64,000 bases of DNA from JABMRP01 sp964444795 (GTDB lineage: Bacteria > Planctomycetota > Planctomycetia > Pirellulales > Thermoguttaceae): the NCBI GenBank assembly GCA_964444795.1, contig CAYUIQ010000009.1, forward strand, positions 1 through 64,000, read 5' to 3'. The translations under genes and the position numbers were made by a program. Shown one piece after another: positions 25,504 to 34,400 of the stretch. Below the pieces are notes generated by a model. That model was given only the letters and a program-made list of their open reading frames with translations, did no database searches and was not told the DNA's origin. How positions within the stretch are numbered: the stretch's first letter is position 1; each line of letters opens with the position of its first letter.

Positions 25504-26496
25504 CTACGGATTGGCCACGACCGCGTAGGCGGAGAACTCCGGCGAGGCAGTTTCACCCTGGTCGGTCTCGATCCGCAACTGGTGGCTCACTCTGCCCGGC
25601 TCGACACCGGCCATGAACGTCACCGGAATGACATGCAACTTCTTCGCCTCACCCGCCAGCGGCGCGTCGATCTCGAAGCAGTCGGCGTCGGTTTCCACGG
25701 AGAGGATCCGAAATGGCCTGCTGCTCTGGACGACCAGTTGCCGGGTCACCTCGCGTCCCGGCTCCACCACGCCCATGAACAGCGACGACGGGCTGACCGT
25801 AATCCCGGCCTCCAACCGGCCTTCGACCGTGATCGGTACTTGGGTCAGGCGGCGGTCGTTGGTTAGCAGGACGAGATGATCCTGGAGATATCCGGCCGGC
25901 GCGTCGGGGTCGAGCCGCGCGATCAGTTCGTAGCCAACCCGGCCGCGGGAACGGTGGGTCTCGACGACCTCGGCCGACAGATAAGGGTTGGCGCTGGTGA
26001 CGTCCAGGATCTGCCAGTCGCCGCGCCCGGCATACGTAACGCTGATCTTCCGGTCGGCCGAGTCCCCCTGTTCGAGCGTGCCGAACTGCACGCTATCGGG
26101 GTAGAACACGACGTCGCTACGAATGTAGGTCTTCACCTGGAGCTGCACTTCGGCATAATACGGCTTGTCGAACGTGACCGTGACCGTCGCTCCACGCTGT
26201 CCCAGGAATTTGTTCGAATTGATCCGCGCCAGCACGGCCGACTTCTTGAACGTCTTGATCGTGGGTTCCTCCACGCTCACGAGCGTGCAGCCGCAACTCG
26301 ACCGGACCGAGGCGATATGGACGTCCTCGACGTAAGGATTCGTAATGACGAACTCGAACTGGGCCTTCGCTCCCCGGGCGACCGCGCCGAAGTCGTGTTC
26401 GGTGCTCTCGAACATCTTCCGAGCCCATTCCTTGCCCACCGCGGGCGAAACGGCCAACAGGGCGAACACCAAGGTTAGGGCAGCTTTGCGGATCAT
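25504..26496 (-). CDS. Exported DUF1573-domain protein
   Basis: A 330-residue protein with a Sec signal peptide (LTLVFALLAVSPAVG). The DUF1573 domain is plain in the first 120 mature residues: EHDFGAVARGAKAQFEFVITNPY, then SSCGCTLVS with the characteristic C-G-C. Further Ig-like (ASPM-SPD-2/Hydin-like) repeats follow, each with FG..EQG or MGVVEPG turns. The start was set at 26496 by the signal peptide and GGAGAAGAAG upstream. It is a surface or periplasmic protein of unknown role, convergent with the feo operon with only 7 bp between stops. Confidence 0.85.
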   Translation of the reverse strand: MIRKAALTLVFALLAVSPAVGKEWARKMFESTEHDFGAVARGAKAQFEFVITNPYVEDVHIASVRSSCGCTLVSVEEPTIKTFKKSAVLARINSNKFLGQRGATVTVTFDKPYYAEVQLQVKTYIRSDVVFYPDSVQFGTLEQGDSADRKISVTYAGRGDWQILDVTSANPYLSAEVVETHRSRGRVGYELIARLDPDAPAGYLQDHLVLLTNDRRLTQVPITVEGRLEAGITVSPSSLFMGVVEPGREVTRQLVVQSSRPFRILSVETDADCFEIDAPLAGEAKKLHVIPVTFMAGVEPGRVSHQLRIETDQGETASPEFSAYAVVANP

Positions 26497-26971
26497 CGAC
26501 TTCTTCTCCGAGGCAGGTGGGATTGGACGGTTGGTACACGTTGTACGGCCGTGCGCTCCGTCGCCCTCCGCACCGGCTTCACCTGGTTGGTCGTGTTGCC
26601 GCCCATGTCCGTTGGGTGGCAGCGGTCGGGTCAAGCCTGGAAAAATCTAGGTTTCGATACCGGGTATGTCAAATTCGGCCCGGCCGCGAGAACCGGCAAC
26701 AAGGCAGGGGGTGGCCGGCCCAACTCGATGGGATCGGTCGTAAAGACCCAGCCGTGTTTCCTTGCCAAGAACACCCCAATTATCACCACCGCACCATTTA
26801 CTTTTCGGCACGCGACTTTGTGGACATTAACATAGTTCCGGCGGGGGAGTTATCTGCAGGATGCGCCAAATGCGAAGGCTGGGGTGCAAGGCAAAGTGGC
26901 GTCGCTGAGTGAAGTGCGAAATGGAGATCACAGGGCCAGCATCTAGCGCTCGTGCCACCAGATGGCGGACC
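26497..26971. other. 475-bp gap without a gene
   Basis: This lies between two minus-strand genes. No open frame shows protein-like composition, and no clear hairpin, promoter or repeat was found. Confidence 0.5.
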
Positions 26972-28624
26972 TCACTCGTCGGAAAAGGGCGCATGTCGCT
27001 GCTGCCACAACGCCTCAAGCCGGTCGAGTTCTTTGACCCGATCGGCGCGAATCTTGGCTTCTGGAGGATCCTCTCCCAAGAAGTCGGCCAACATGCGGCC
27101 GATGTTGATTGCGTAGGCCACGTTTTCCTGCTCCCGGGCGATCTTCAGCAGGACGGGTACGCCGGAGTCGTCGCCGCAACTGAGCAACGCCGAAGCGGCC
27201 GTTTGCGCCACCCAGGGGGTCTGGGACTTAAGGAAATCCCGATACCGCCCGAGACCGGCCGCCTTGTCCATTTGCACCAGACACGCCGTTGCCTGCATCC
27301 CCGTGGCGTCATCCGGGCACTGGGAAAGCTGCTTGAGGATTTCCAGCGTGTTATCGCCCGGGTAGCGATAGAGGCACGCAGCCAAGGGTGGTACCAGCGA
27401 TTTGCCGTCGGCGGCCAATTGCTCCAGCTTGGCGCGGACCGTCCGCTGCTCTTCCTCCGACGTATGACCGACGCGCCATTGCAGCGCAACGAGCGCGCCG
27501 CGGTGGATGCCCACCTCCGGATCGTCGCAGCAATCCAACAGCAGCGGCAGAACTCGCGGGCCGACGCGCCGGTAACGCTCTTGCCAACGCTCTAGCGGTA
27601 ACTTGCCGTACGGTGCCGTGCCAAAGGTATCGATCAGGTAGTATTCGGCCAGTCTTTTCCGCATTCCGTACTCGCCCGAATAGGCTTCGAGAACGTACGG
27701 CGGCAGTTCGTCGGGATAGAAGAAATCGCGCAAAGCACTCCGGTGGCTCAGCGGATTCCGTATTTGGTTCAGTTCTTCGAGCGTCCCGGCGATGAAATCA
27801 AACGTCTCGGCCTGGCGATGGAGAACCCAGAGCGTGTGGACGGCTTGGTTAGTCCACTCGTGACGGACCATCGCGGGGGGGGATTCGAGCGTGTCGTCGG
27901 TCATCCGCTCGACGAACGCGCGGATCTTCGGCACGGCGGTCGGGTTGCCTAATTGACGCAAGATGAACAACACGTCGGCTGTGTATTGCACGTCGTCGAG
28001 GTAGGGGATCACAAGCGGCGCCAACTCCGGCCGCCGCGAGTAGCCCATGGCATGAAACACGTAGAGTTTTCCGTGGGTGAAGACGGGCAGTTCGAGACAC
28101 TCGGCCAGCGCCTGGGCAGCTTCGGGCGACCGGTACGCGGCGATGGCCTGTGGTGCCCGCGGCGGGCAAGGCTGGCCCTCGGCGAGCGACCGCAATCGCT
28201 TGAGGATCGCCGCTTCCCCGCCGGGCGGTGTCAGATCCCGGATCTGCCCGTAGACGAGATGCAGCACGCGGCGGTCGGGATCGGCAAGGAACTCCAGTAG
28301 CACGCCAGCCTGCTCCGGCGAGGCGTCCTCGGGCGTCAGCAGGTGAATACAAAGATACCGGACCGCCCCGTCGGCGTCGTGCAACAGCGTCTTGGCCATG
28401 GCGGCGGCGCCGGGCTTCTCCCGCAACTGCTCGACCGCCTCGGTGTACGGCACGAAAGGAATATGCGCCCCCACACCACAACGCGGCTCGAAGGCCTCAA
28501 TGTCCGGCAACAGGGCAGCGGTCGCGCGGACGTCATCGGGTGTTGCCGGTCCACTGGAATGCACCGTTTTCACCGACGTCAGAACGAGCAGGACGATGCA
28601 TCCGACAGCACATCGCTTTTTCAT
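26972..28624 (-). CDS. Secreted HEAT-repeat-like protein
   Basis: A 550-residue protein with a signal peptide (KKRCAVGCIVLLVLTS). The mature part is almost all helical, with recurring HEAT/armadillo-type units such as LLHDADGAVRYLCIHLL, VLLEFLADPDRRVLHLVYGQI and LLLDCCDDPEVGIHRGALVAL. The repeats are more degenerate than in the upstream gene. The start was placed at 28624 by the signal peptide; the Shine-Dalgarno is poor, and a GC palindrome separates it from the upstream HEAT gene 47 bp away. Probably a periplasmic scaffold; no enzyme motif is seen. Confidence 0.75.
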   Translation of the reverse strand: MKKRCAVGCIVLLVLTSVKTVHSSGPATPDDVRATAALLPDIEAFEPRCGVGAHIPFVPYTEAVEQLREKPGAAAMAKTLLHDADGAVRYLCIHLLTPEDASPEQAGVLLEFLADPDRRVLHLVYGQIRDLTPPGGEAAILKRLRSLAEGQPCPPRAPQAIAAYRSPEAAQALAECLELPVFTHGKLYVFHAMGYSRRPELAPLVIPYLDDVQYTADVLFILRQLGNPTAVPKIRAFVERMTDDTLESPPAMVRHEWTNQAVHTLWVLHRQAETFDFIAGTLEELNQIRNPLSHRSALRDFFYPDELPPYVLEAYSGEYGMRKRLAEYYLIDTFGTAPYGKLPLERWQERYRRVGPRVLPLLLDCCDDPEVGIHRGALVALQWRVGHTSEEEQRTVRAKLEQLAADGKSLVPPLAACLYRYPGDNTLEILKQLSQCPDDATGMQATACLVQMDKAAGLGRYRDFLKSQTPWVAQTAASALLSCGDDSGVPVLLKIAREQENVAYAINIGRMLADFLGEDPPEAKIRADRVKELDRLEALWQQRHAPFSDE

Positions 28625-28636
28625 GGCATCACCAAG

Positions 28637-28658
28637 CCCGGGGGTTGCATCCCCCGGG
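28637..28658. repeat. GC palindrome CCCGGGGG...CCCCCGGG
   Basis: A perfect 8-bp stem with a TTGCAT loop, in the 47-bp gap between the two HEAT genes. Related palindromes lie at 28693-28714 and 31365-31386. Confidence 0.65.
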
Positions 28659-28671
28659 TCCTTGTCAGTTG

Positions 28672-31209
28672 TCAAGGTTCCACCGTATCCGACCCAGGGG
28701 GTGCGACCCCTGGGCGTGGTTCTTCTTGATTGCCGTTCCGCGATTTGATTTGTCCCAGTGCCGTTTCGGCGGCGATGCGGACGTGCTCATTCTCGTCGTC
28801 GAGCGATGCACGCAGCGGCTCGACGGCGCGGGGATCTCCCAGCTTTCCCAGCGCCTCGGCCGCGTATAATCGATTCACGGCGTACTCGTCGGCAAGTCGC
28901 TCGATGAGCGGTTCGACGGCCGCGGGGTCGCCGAGTTTTCCCAGCGCTTGGGCCGCGCTGCTCGATACGCCTGGCGCGCTATCGTCCAGCGCGGCGATCA
29001 ACGGTTCAACGGCGGCCCGGTCGCCGAGATGGCCCAATCCGAGGGCGGCCCGGGAGCGCACCTCCTCGTTGTCGTCTCTTCGCAGGGCATACAGAAGCGG
29101 CTTGAGGACGCGTGGATCGTCGCTCTGGCCGAGCACCTCCGCGACCAGTACGCGAGAGTCGCGTTGCTGTAGCTCATGGATGGCCGGGCCGACGGCCAGC
29201 GGGCCGAACCGGACCAGCGCTTCTCGGACTGCGCTGCCCACACCATATTCCGAATCGCCAAGTGCCTCAAGCAACGGTCCGACGGCCCGCGGATCCCCCA
29301 GCCGGCCGAGCCCCTTCGCGCCGCGTATCTGAACTTCCGGCAGCGACGTATCGAGTTGGGCCATGCGCCACTGGAATTCCGTGCGGTTGCCTTGACGCCA
29401 CGGCGGCGTTTCGCTGGCGGTCAGTCGCGGCCCGTTCTCTTGCCACCATCGGCGCCACGCGGTTTGGCTGATCTTCTGTTCCCCGTTGCGGTCGATCGGA
29501 TCGGCCCAGGTGATCTCTTGCAGGGCGTGGTGGGCCTCGGTCCAATTGATGCGCTGGCTCTGTTCCGCGTGCCCGTCGGGACCGGCCCACATATAGTGAT
29601 CTTGGCCCGGGTCGCCCAGCGCCTTGATCAAAACGGGTACGCTGCGAAGGTCGCGCTGCTGGGCCAGAATCTCGTACACCAGCCGGCGGGTCAATGACTG
29701 CTGGTGGATCGGATCCGCCAGCATACGCTCCAGCAGTTCGAGCACCGGGGGTATCAACTCCGGGTTGCCGGGATGAGAGCGGACAAGAAGCAGGCCCTCG
29801 TGCCGTAGGTCGGGGTTGGAGGACACAAGCAGGTGGGGAATCAAGAGCGGAAGCAATTGCTTACGAAGTGGGTTGCCCGCGAGATAATGAGCCGGCTTCT
29901 TGCGGGCATGAACGTCCTCGATATACTGGGCCACGTCGCGCTGGAGCGCCTCCGCTTCCGCCTTGACGAATTCCGGATCGGCGGCCGCCTTCCGCCACGC
30001 TTCGGCGTAAGGTTCCAGGCGCTCAAGCAACACCGCGATCGCCTTGGCCTCCTCCCCATCAAGCACGCCGGCCAGTCCGCGCAGCCACTCGATCGTTGCC
30101 AGGTCCAAGCCGAGGCTGTGTTCTAGGACGTAACTGCGCTGGGTGTCGTACACCGCCAGTCGCAGCCAGTAACATCGTCCGCGCGGCGGTTGGTCGTAGT
30201 CGTCGTACCAGCCGACGGCTTCCGTGAAGAACTCCTGACGGACCAACTGGTCGAGCAGTTTCTCGGCCGTCTGGCGGCTGATCGCGAGTTTCGGCCAGAG
30301 GGGTTCGACGTCATGGCGGTTCGGACGGACTTCCAGCGTCAGGCACCTCATCGGCGGGTCTTCGGCCCGACAGTCGCCGAGCCCATGGCCGAAACGGATG
30401 ACCAGGCTGAGGCTATCGATCCGCTGGCGCACGGCCCGATCGAGAAGCCGCAAACGAAGCGATTGCTGGTCCGGGGCTGTCGCCAGGATATCGGCCATCG
30501 TCGCCAGCGGCACGTCGGGGTGGGAGCCCGTATCGATCAACGCGCCGGCTAGATTGTCGGGCGATTTTCCCTCGAGGGCCTTCTCGCACGCGTCTTCGAG
30601 GTCTTCTTGCTTCATGCCGAAGCGGTACAGTTGCAGCCAGTTGTTCGGCCGAAGCCTTGCCAGGTGCCGCGTTCCGTCGGGCAGATGGAATACGGCCGTG
30701 AACGGGTGTACGTCGAGCGGTTGGAATGCGGCCGTGAACGGCTGTACGTCAAGTGGTCGGCCGAGGAGCGCGCGGGTGATATCCGCCTGAATCCTCGTCC
30801 ACTTGCCGGCATCGGCCCAAAGATACACATAACCGTTGGCAGCTTTGAGAATCGGCTGAAATGACTTGCCCTGCCACTGGATCTGGCCCAGCTTTTCCGT
30901 GCTGCCGGACGGCAGGATATACACGATGGCATGTTCGGGACCCTGTCGAGAGCCGTCGCGCAGCAGCAGCGCGCAACCGCCGGAGTCGGTGAAGGTCTCC
31001 CGTTCGATCTCCCAGGGGACTCGCAAGCAGTCGGCCAACGCCCTACGCGGATTGGCGACAATGACAAACATCGCGTCGTGAAGCGACTCATCCGGCTGGA
31101 ATAGACCCGACGGCATGGGTGGTTCCGGCGGCTCGGCGGGGACTGGCGATGCCGCGATCAGCATACCGAGCAACGTGGCAACACGAATCGAAAGACGCCC
31201 GGCGTTCAT
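28672..31209 (-). CDS. Secreted protein with C-terminal HEAT/PBS-lyase repeats
   Basis: An 845-residue protein. A Sec signal peptide (VATLLGMLIAASPVPA) and a strong AGGAGG support the start. The first 600 residues are unrecognised and contain a 12-residue tandem duplication (PLDVQPFTAAFQ / PLDVHPFTAVFH). The last 220 residues are classic PBS-lyase HEAT repeats with phrases such as LGDPRAVGPLLEAL, LGHLGDRAAVEPLIAAL and LGKLGDPAAVEPLIERL, at least six units. The very C-terminus (PRPGVAPPG...) is encoded by a palindromic repeat and is probably not part of the fold. Likely a periplasmic interaction protein; the role is unknown. Confidence 0.82.
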   Translation of the reverse strand: MNAGRLSIRVATLLGMLIAASPVPAEPPEPPMPSGLFQPDESLHDAMFVIVANPRRALADCLRVPWEIERETFTDSGGCALLLRDGSRQGPEHAIVYILPSGSTEKLGQIQWQGKSFQPILKAANGYVYLWADAGKWTRIQADITRALLGRPLDVQPFTAAFQPLDVHPFTAVFHLPDGTRHLARLRPNNWLQLYRFGMKQEDLEDACEKALEGKSPDNLAGALIDTGSHPDVPLATMADILATAPDQQSLRLRLLDRAVRQRIDSLSLVIRFGHGLGDCRAEDPPMRCLTLEVRPNRHDVEPLWPKLAISRQTAEKLLDQLVRQEFFTEAVGWYDDYDQPPRGRCYWLRLAVYDTQRSYVLEHSLGLDLATIEWLRGLAGVLDGEEAKAIAVLLERLEPYAEAWRKAAADPEFVKAEAEALQRDVAQYIEDVHARKKPAHYLAGNPLRKQLLPLLIPHLLVSSNPDLRHEGLLLVRSHPGNPELIPPVLELLERMLADPIHQQSLTRRLVYEILAQQRDLRSVPVLIKALGDPGQDHYMWAGPDGHAEQSQRINWTEAHHALQEITWADPIDRNGEQKISQTAWRRWWQENGPRLTASETPPWRQGNRTEFQWRMAQLDTSLPEVQIRGAKGLGRLGDPRAVGPLLEALGDSEYGVGSAVREALVRFGPLAVGPAIHELQQRDSRVLVAEVLGQSDDPRVLKPLLYALRRDDNEEVRSRAALGLGHLGDRAAVEPLIAALDDSAPGVSSSAAQALGKLGDPAAVEPLIERLADEYAVNRLYAAEALGKLGDPRAVEPLRASLDDENEHVRIAAETALGQIKSRNGNQEEPRPGVAPPGSDTVEP
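28693..28714. repeat. GC palindrome inside the 3' end of the HEAT gene
   Basis: CCCAGGGG, GTGCGA loop, CCCCTGGG; it encodes the PRPGVAPPG tail of the HEAT protein. Same family as the elements at 28637 and 31365. Confidence 0.65.
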
Positions 31210-31251
31210 GACGGTGCCTCCTGTCCCGTGGGCCCGTTGAGGACGTCACAT

Positions 31252-31340
31252 GGGTGCCTGGGGTCGAGCGCAGCGAGCCCCCAGTATGTTGCGATCTGGG
31301 GGCTCGTCGCTCGTTCCTCGCGACTCGACCCCAGGCACCC
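31252..31340. repeat. Palindromic element, GTCGAGCGC family, copy 2
   Basis: Shares GGGTGCCTGG, GTCGAGCGCAGCGAGCCCCCAG-type arms and a TATGTTGCGAT loop with the copy at 16994; the right arm carries an extra insert of about 12-14 bases. It lies upstream of the HEAT gene. Confidence 0.75.
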
Positions 31341-31364
31341 GACACGGCAAACGACCATCGCTGA

Positions 31365-31386
31365 CCCGGGGCTTGCAGCCCCTGGG
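31365..31386. repeat. GC palindrome CCCGGGGCT...AGCCCCTGGG
   Basis: A 9-bp stem with one bulged T and a TGC loop, followed by GCGTCGTT; similar to 28693. It lies in the 206-bp gap between the macroglobulin stop and the HEAT gene. Confidence 0.6.
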
Positions 31387-31415
31387 CGTCGTTGATGGTC
31401 ACACGCAGTGGCCCG

Positions 31416-34400
31416 CTAGTCCTTCACCTTCAGCTTGATCTCATCGCTGTTGGCTTTGAGTTCCGGAGCGTACATCGCCCAGCCGCGGGTCGGCAGGGCG
31501 CTGAAACGGCCGGGAATCTCCGCTCGCATGCGGTACGAGACGCTGTGCTTGCCGCGGGCCAGGCGGTTGACGAAGAAGACCACCCGGTTGTCGCGGAACT
31601 CCATGTAAGCTCGCAGGGCGTTGCCGTTGTAGCCGCTGCGCAGATCGACCGGCTCGAAACCGGCCGGCTTCATATCCTCGAAGACCAAGTACTCGTAGTC
31701 GTTCTTGCTCTCGATGGTCAGTTCGATCTCGACCAGATCGCCACTGGTTAGCTCGGCGTCGTTGGCCAACTCCTCACGCTCGTACTTCTCGACCTTCTGA
31801 TCGACCACCTGCCCACGCGAGCCGGCGGCTTTGATCGTCTTGTCGACCTTGTTGAGCCGGTAGTACTTCCGCTCGACCTTGACCTCCAGACCGGCCTTGG
31901 TGATGAAGTCCTCCAGGGTGAAGTTGGTCATGTAGCCGTTGTAGTAGAGCGGACCGGTGCCCTGCTTCTTCAGTTCGATCACATGCTCGCCGTCGGTCAT
32001 CTCCTTGCCGACCATGACCAGCTTGTTGTCGAAGCTGAAGAGGTTCTGCGGCGTGATCTCGACGGCCTTCTTCTGCTGGCCGTCGACAAACACGGTCACC
32101 GTCATCTCCGGCTTGTCCTCGCCGCTGGCGCGAATGAAGTCGGCCATCGCCTCGACGCACAGCGACGTGTCGCGGGTCGAGTTCCAGTAGGTGGCGTGCT
32201 TGCGGTTGTTCAACAGATACTTGACCAGCCGCGGGGCCAGCTCGCCCTTGGGGTCGGTGCGGCAGAGCAACTTCAGGTAATAGGCATGGGCCTCGTACTC
32301 GCTGCCGTACCAATGCCACCAGTATCCGCCGGGCAGATTGAGCCAGGCGCTCTGGTTCTCATCGTCTTCGACGACATACTGGCCGATGTTCCGCATGATC
32401 ATCGCCAGCTTCTCTTTCTGCTGCTGTTTCTCCAGAGCGATGCCGTACATGGCCATGCCGTAGACGGCCAGCTTGGTCCGGTCGCGGTAGAGATACTCCA
32501 TCATGTCGGCGTTGGCCACGTCGGCGTCGGCCAGCACCATGTAGACGAAAGCGTCGAGGTTGTCGGCGTGCGACTTCCAGGGCTTCACCTTGGGGTCCTT
32601 TTCGGCGTTTTTCAGCAATTGGACCTGCTTGTCCTGGTAACGCTTCAGCCAGGCGACGCCCTTGGCCAACATGCCGGGCACCAGGGCCACGTCGTTGGCT
32701 TGGGCCGTCTGCAATCCGTGAACGACGTAGGCGGTGGTGTGCGGAGTGGAATGTTCCCCCCAACCCGAGAACCACCCCCAGCCGCCGTCGGAAAGTTGCA
32801 TGTCGGTCAGCCGCTTGACGCCCTCCTTGACCATCTTACGCACTTCGTCCTGGTCGAAGACCGGGTTGCGCTTGTAACGCTTCCACTGTTTGGCCCGCTC
32901 GGTGTCCTCGCCGATCTCCTGGGCGTTGAGGTTGGTTCGCTTCTTCTGGATGTCCTCCAGATCGAGCTTCATGTCCAAGAGAATCTTCTGCGTCACGACC
33001 GTGGGCAGGAACCGGTTGAGCGTCTGCTCGGTGCATCCATAAGGGTAATCGACCAGATAGGGCAGCGCGTCGACCATCGCTCCGGCCAGGGTGGGCGAGT
33101 AGCGCACCTCGAGCCGCGATTGCTTCGGCCGCCGCTCGGACGGCACGGTAACGGTGAACTTGCCGGCGGTTTCATCCGGACGCAGCGCGCCACTGAAAGA
33201 ATCCATCTTCAACATCCCGTGGATGTAACAGGTGAAGGTCATCTCCATGGCGTCCGACTCTTCGTCGGTCAGCGCCTTCATGCGCACAACCGCTTCGCCT
33301 TCGTCGGTCACTTTCACGCGCCAGTCGATCCTCGCTTCGCCGTTGGGTTCGATCTTGGCCGTTTGGATCGGCTCGCCGAGGGCTTCCAGCGTATCGCCTT
33401 CGAGTTCCAGCGCGACGCGCACGTTCTTCTCGCTGTCGAGATAGTTATGCACGTTGGCCGAGAGCACCACCTCGTCCTTCTGCACGAAGAACCGGGGCGC
33501 TTGCAGGCGGATAATCAGGTCCTTTCGGGTGACCACGTCGGTCTGGCCTTCGCCGACCTTGGTGCCGTGGCCCATCCCCCAGACCTTGATCCGCCAGGTG
33601 GTGAGGTTCTCGGGCATTTCCAGTTCCACCTCGGCGATACCTTTGGAGTCGGTCGTCAGCGCACCGGCCCAGAGCGCCGTATCGGCGAACTTGCTGCGCA
33701 CGGTCGGTTCGACCATCGCCGCACCACCAGCGGCACCACCTCCGTTGGGAGCGGGCGCGGCCGCGGCGGCCATGTCGGCCATCGGCGCGCCTTCCGCCGA
33801 CTCGGCCATGGCCATGCCGGGGGCCATCGGAGCGGACGACTTCATCATTCGGGCACTTTGTGGCATGCCGCCAAACCCGGCTTGGCCGCCACCTCCTCGG
33901 CCTAGCGCCACCACACCGTTCTTGTCACCGCCGATGGCATCCAGGTCGTCGGCGACCGTGGCTCCGAACACGCCCAGGAAGCCCATCCCCTTCGTGCCGC
34001 GTTTGATGACGTTGTTGAAGTAACGCGTCAGGCTGCTTTCGGTTCGCGGGTTATGGTGACGGCGCCATTTCCAGAAGAACTCCTTGATATCGCCCACGTT
34101 GGACCCGCCGGAGATATACTCGACCGACTTGTCGTAGATGGCCATCACCGTGGAGCCGACGAACGGTTCGCCGAAGAAGTCGGTCAGGCGGACTTTCACC
34201 TTGGCCTTCTCGCCCGGCTTGTACGCATCGGACGATGGCTCGATGGCCACCTGCAACACGCGTTTTTCCGGCGGAACGACGATCTCTTTCGTCTCGGCGT
34301 GCATGCGGCCGTCGGCCACGGTGACCGCTTCGACGAAGAAGTTGGGCATGTCTTTCTTCGTAACGGGGATCTCGAACACCGTGCTCTTGCCGTCCAGACG

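Noticed and set aside
31983..33905. 640-codon plus-strand open frame
   Set aside because: Antisense to the macroglobulin thioester region; low-complexity composition and no start-site signals.
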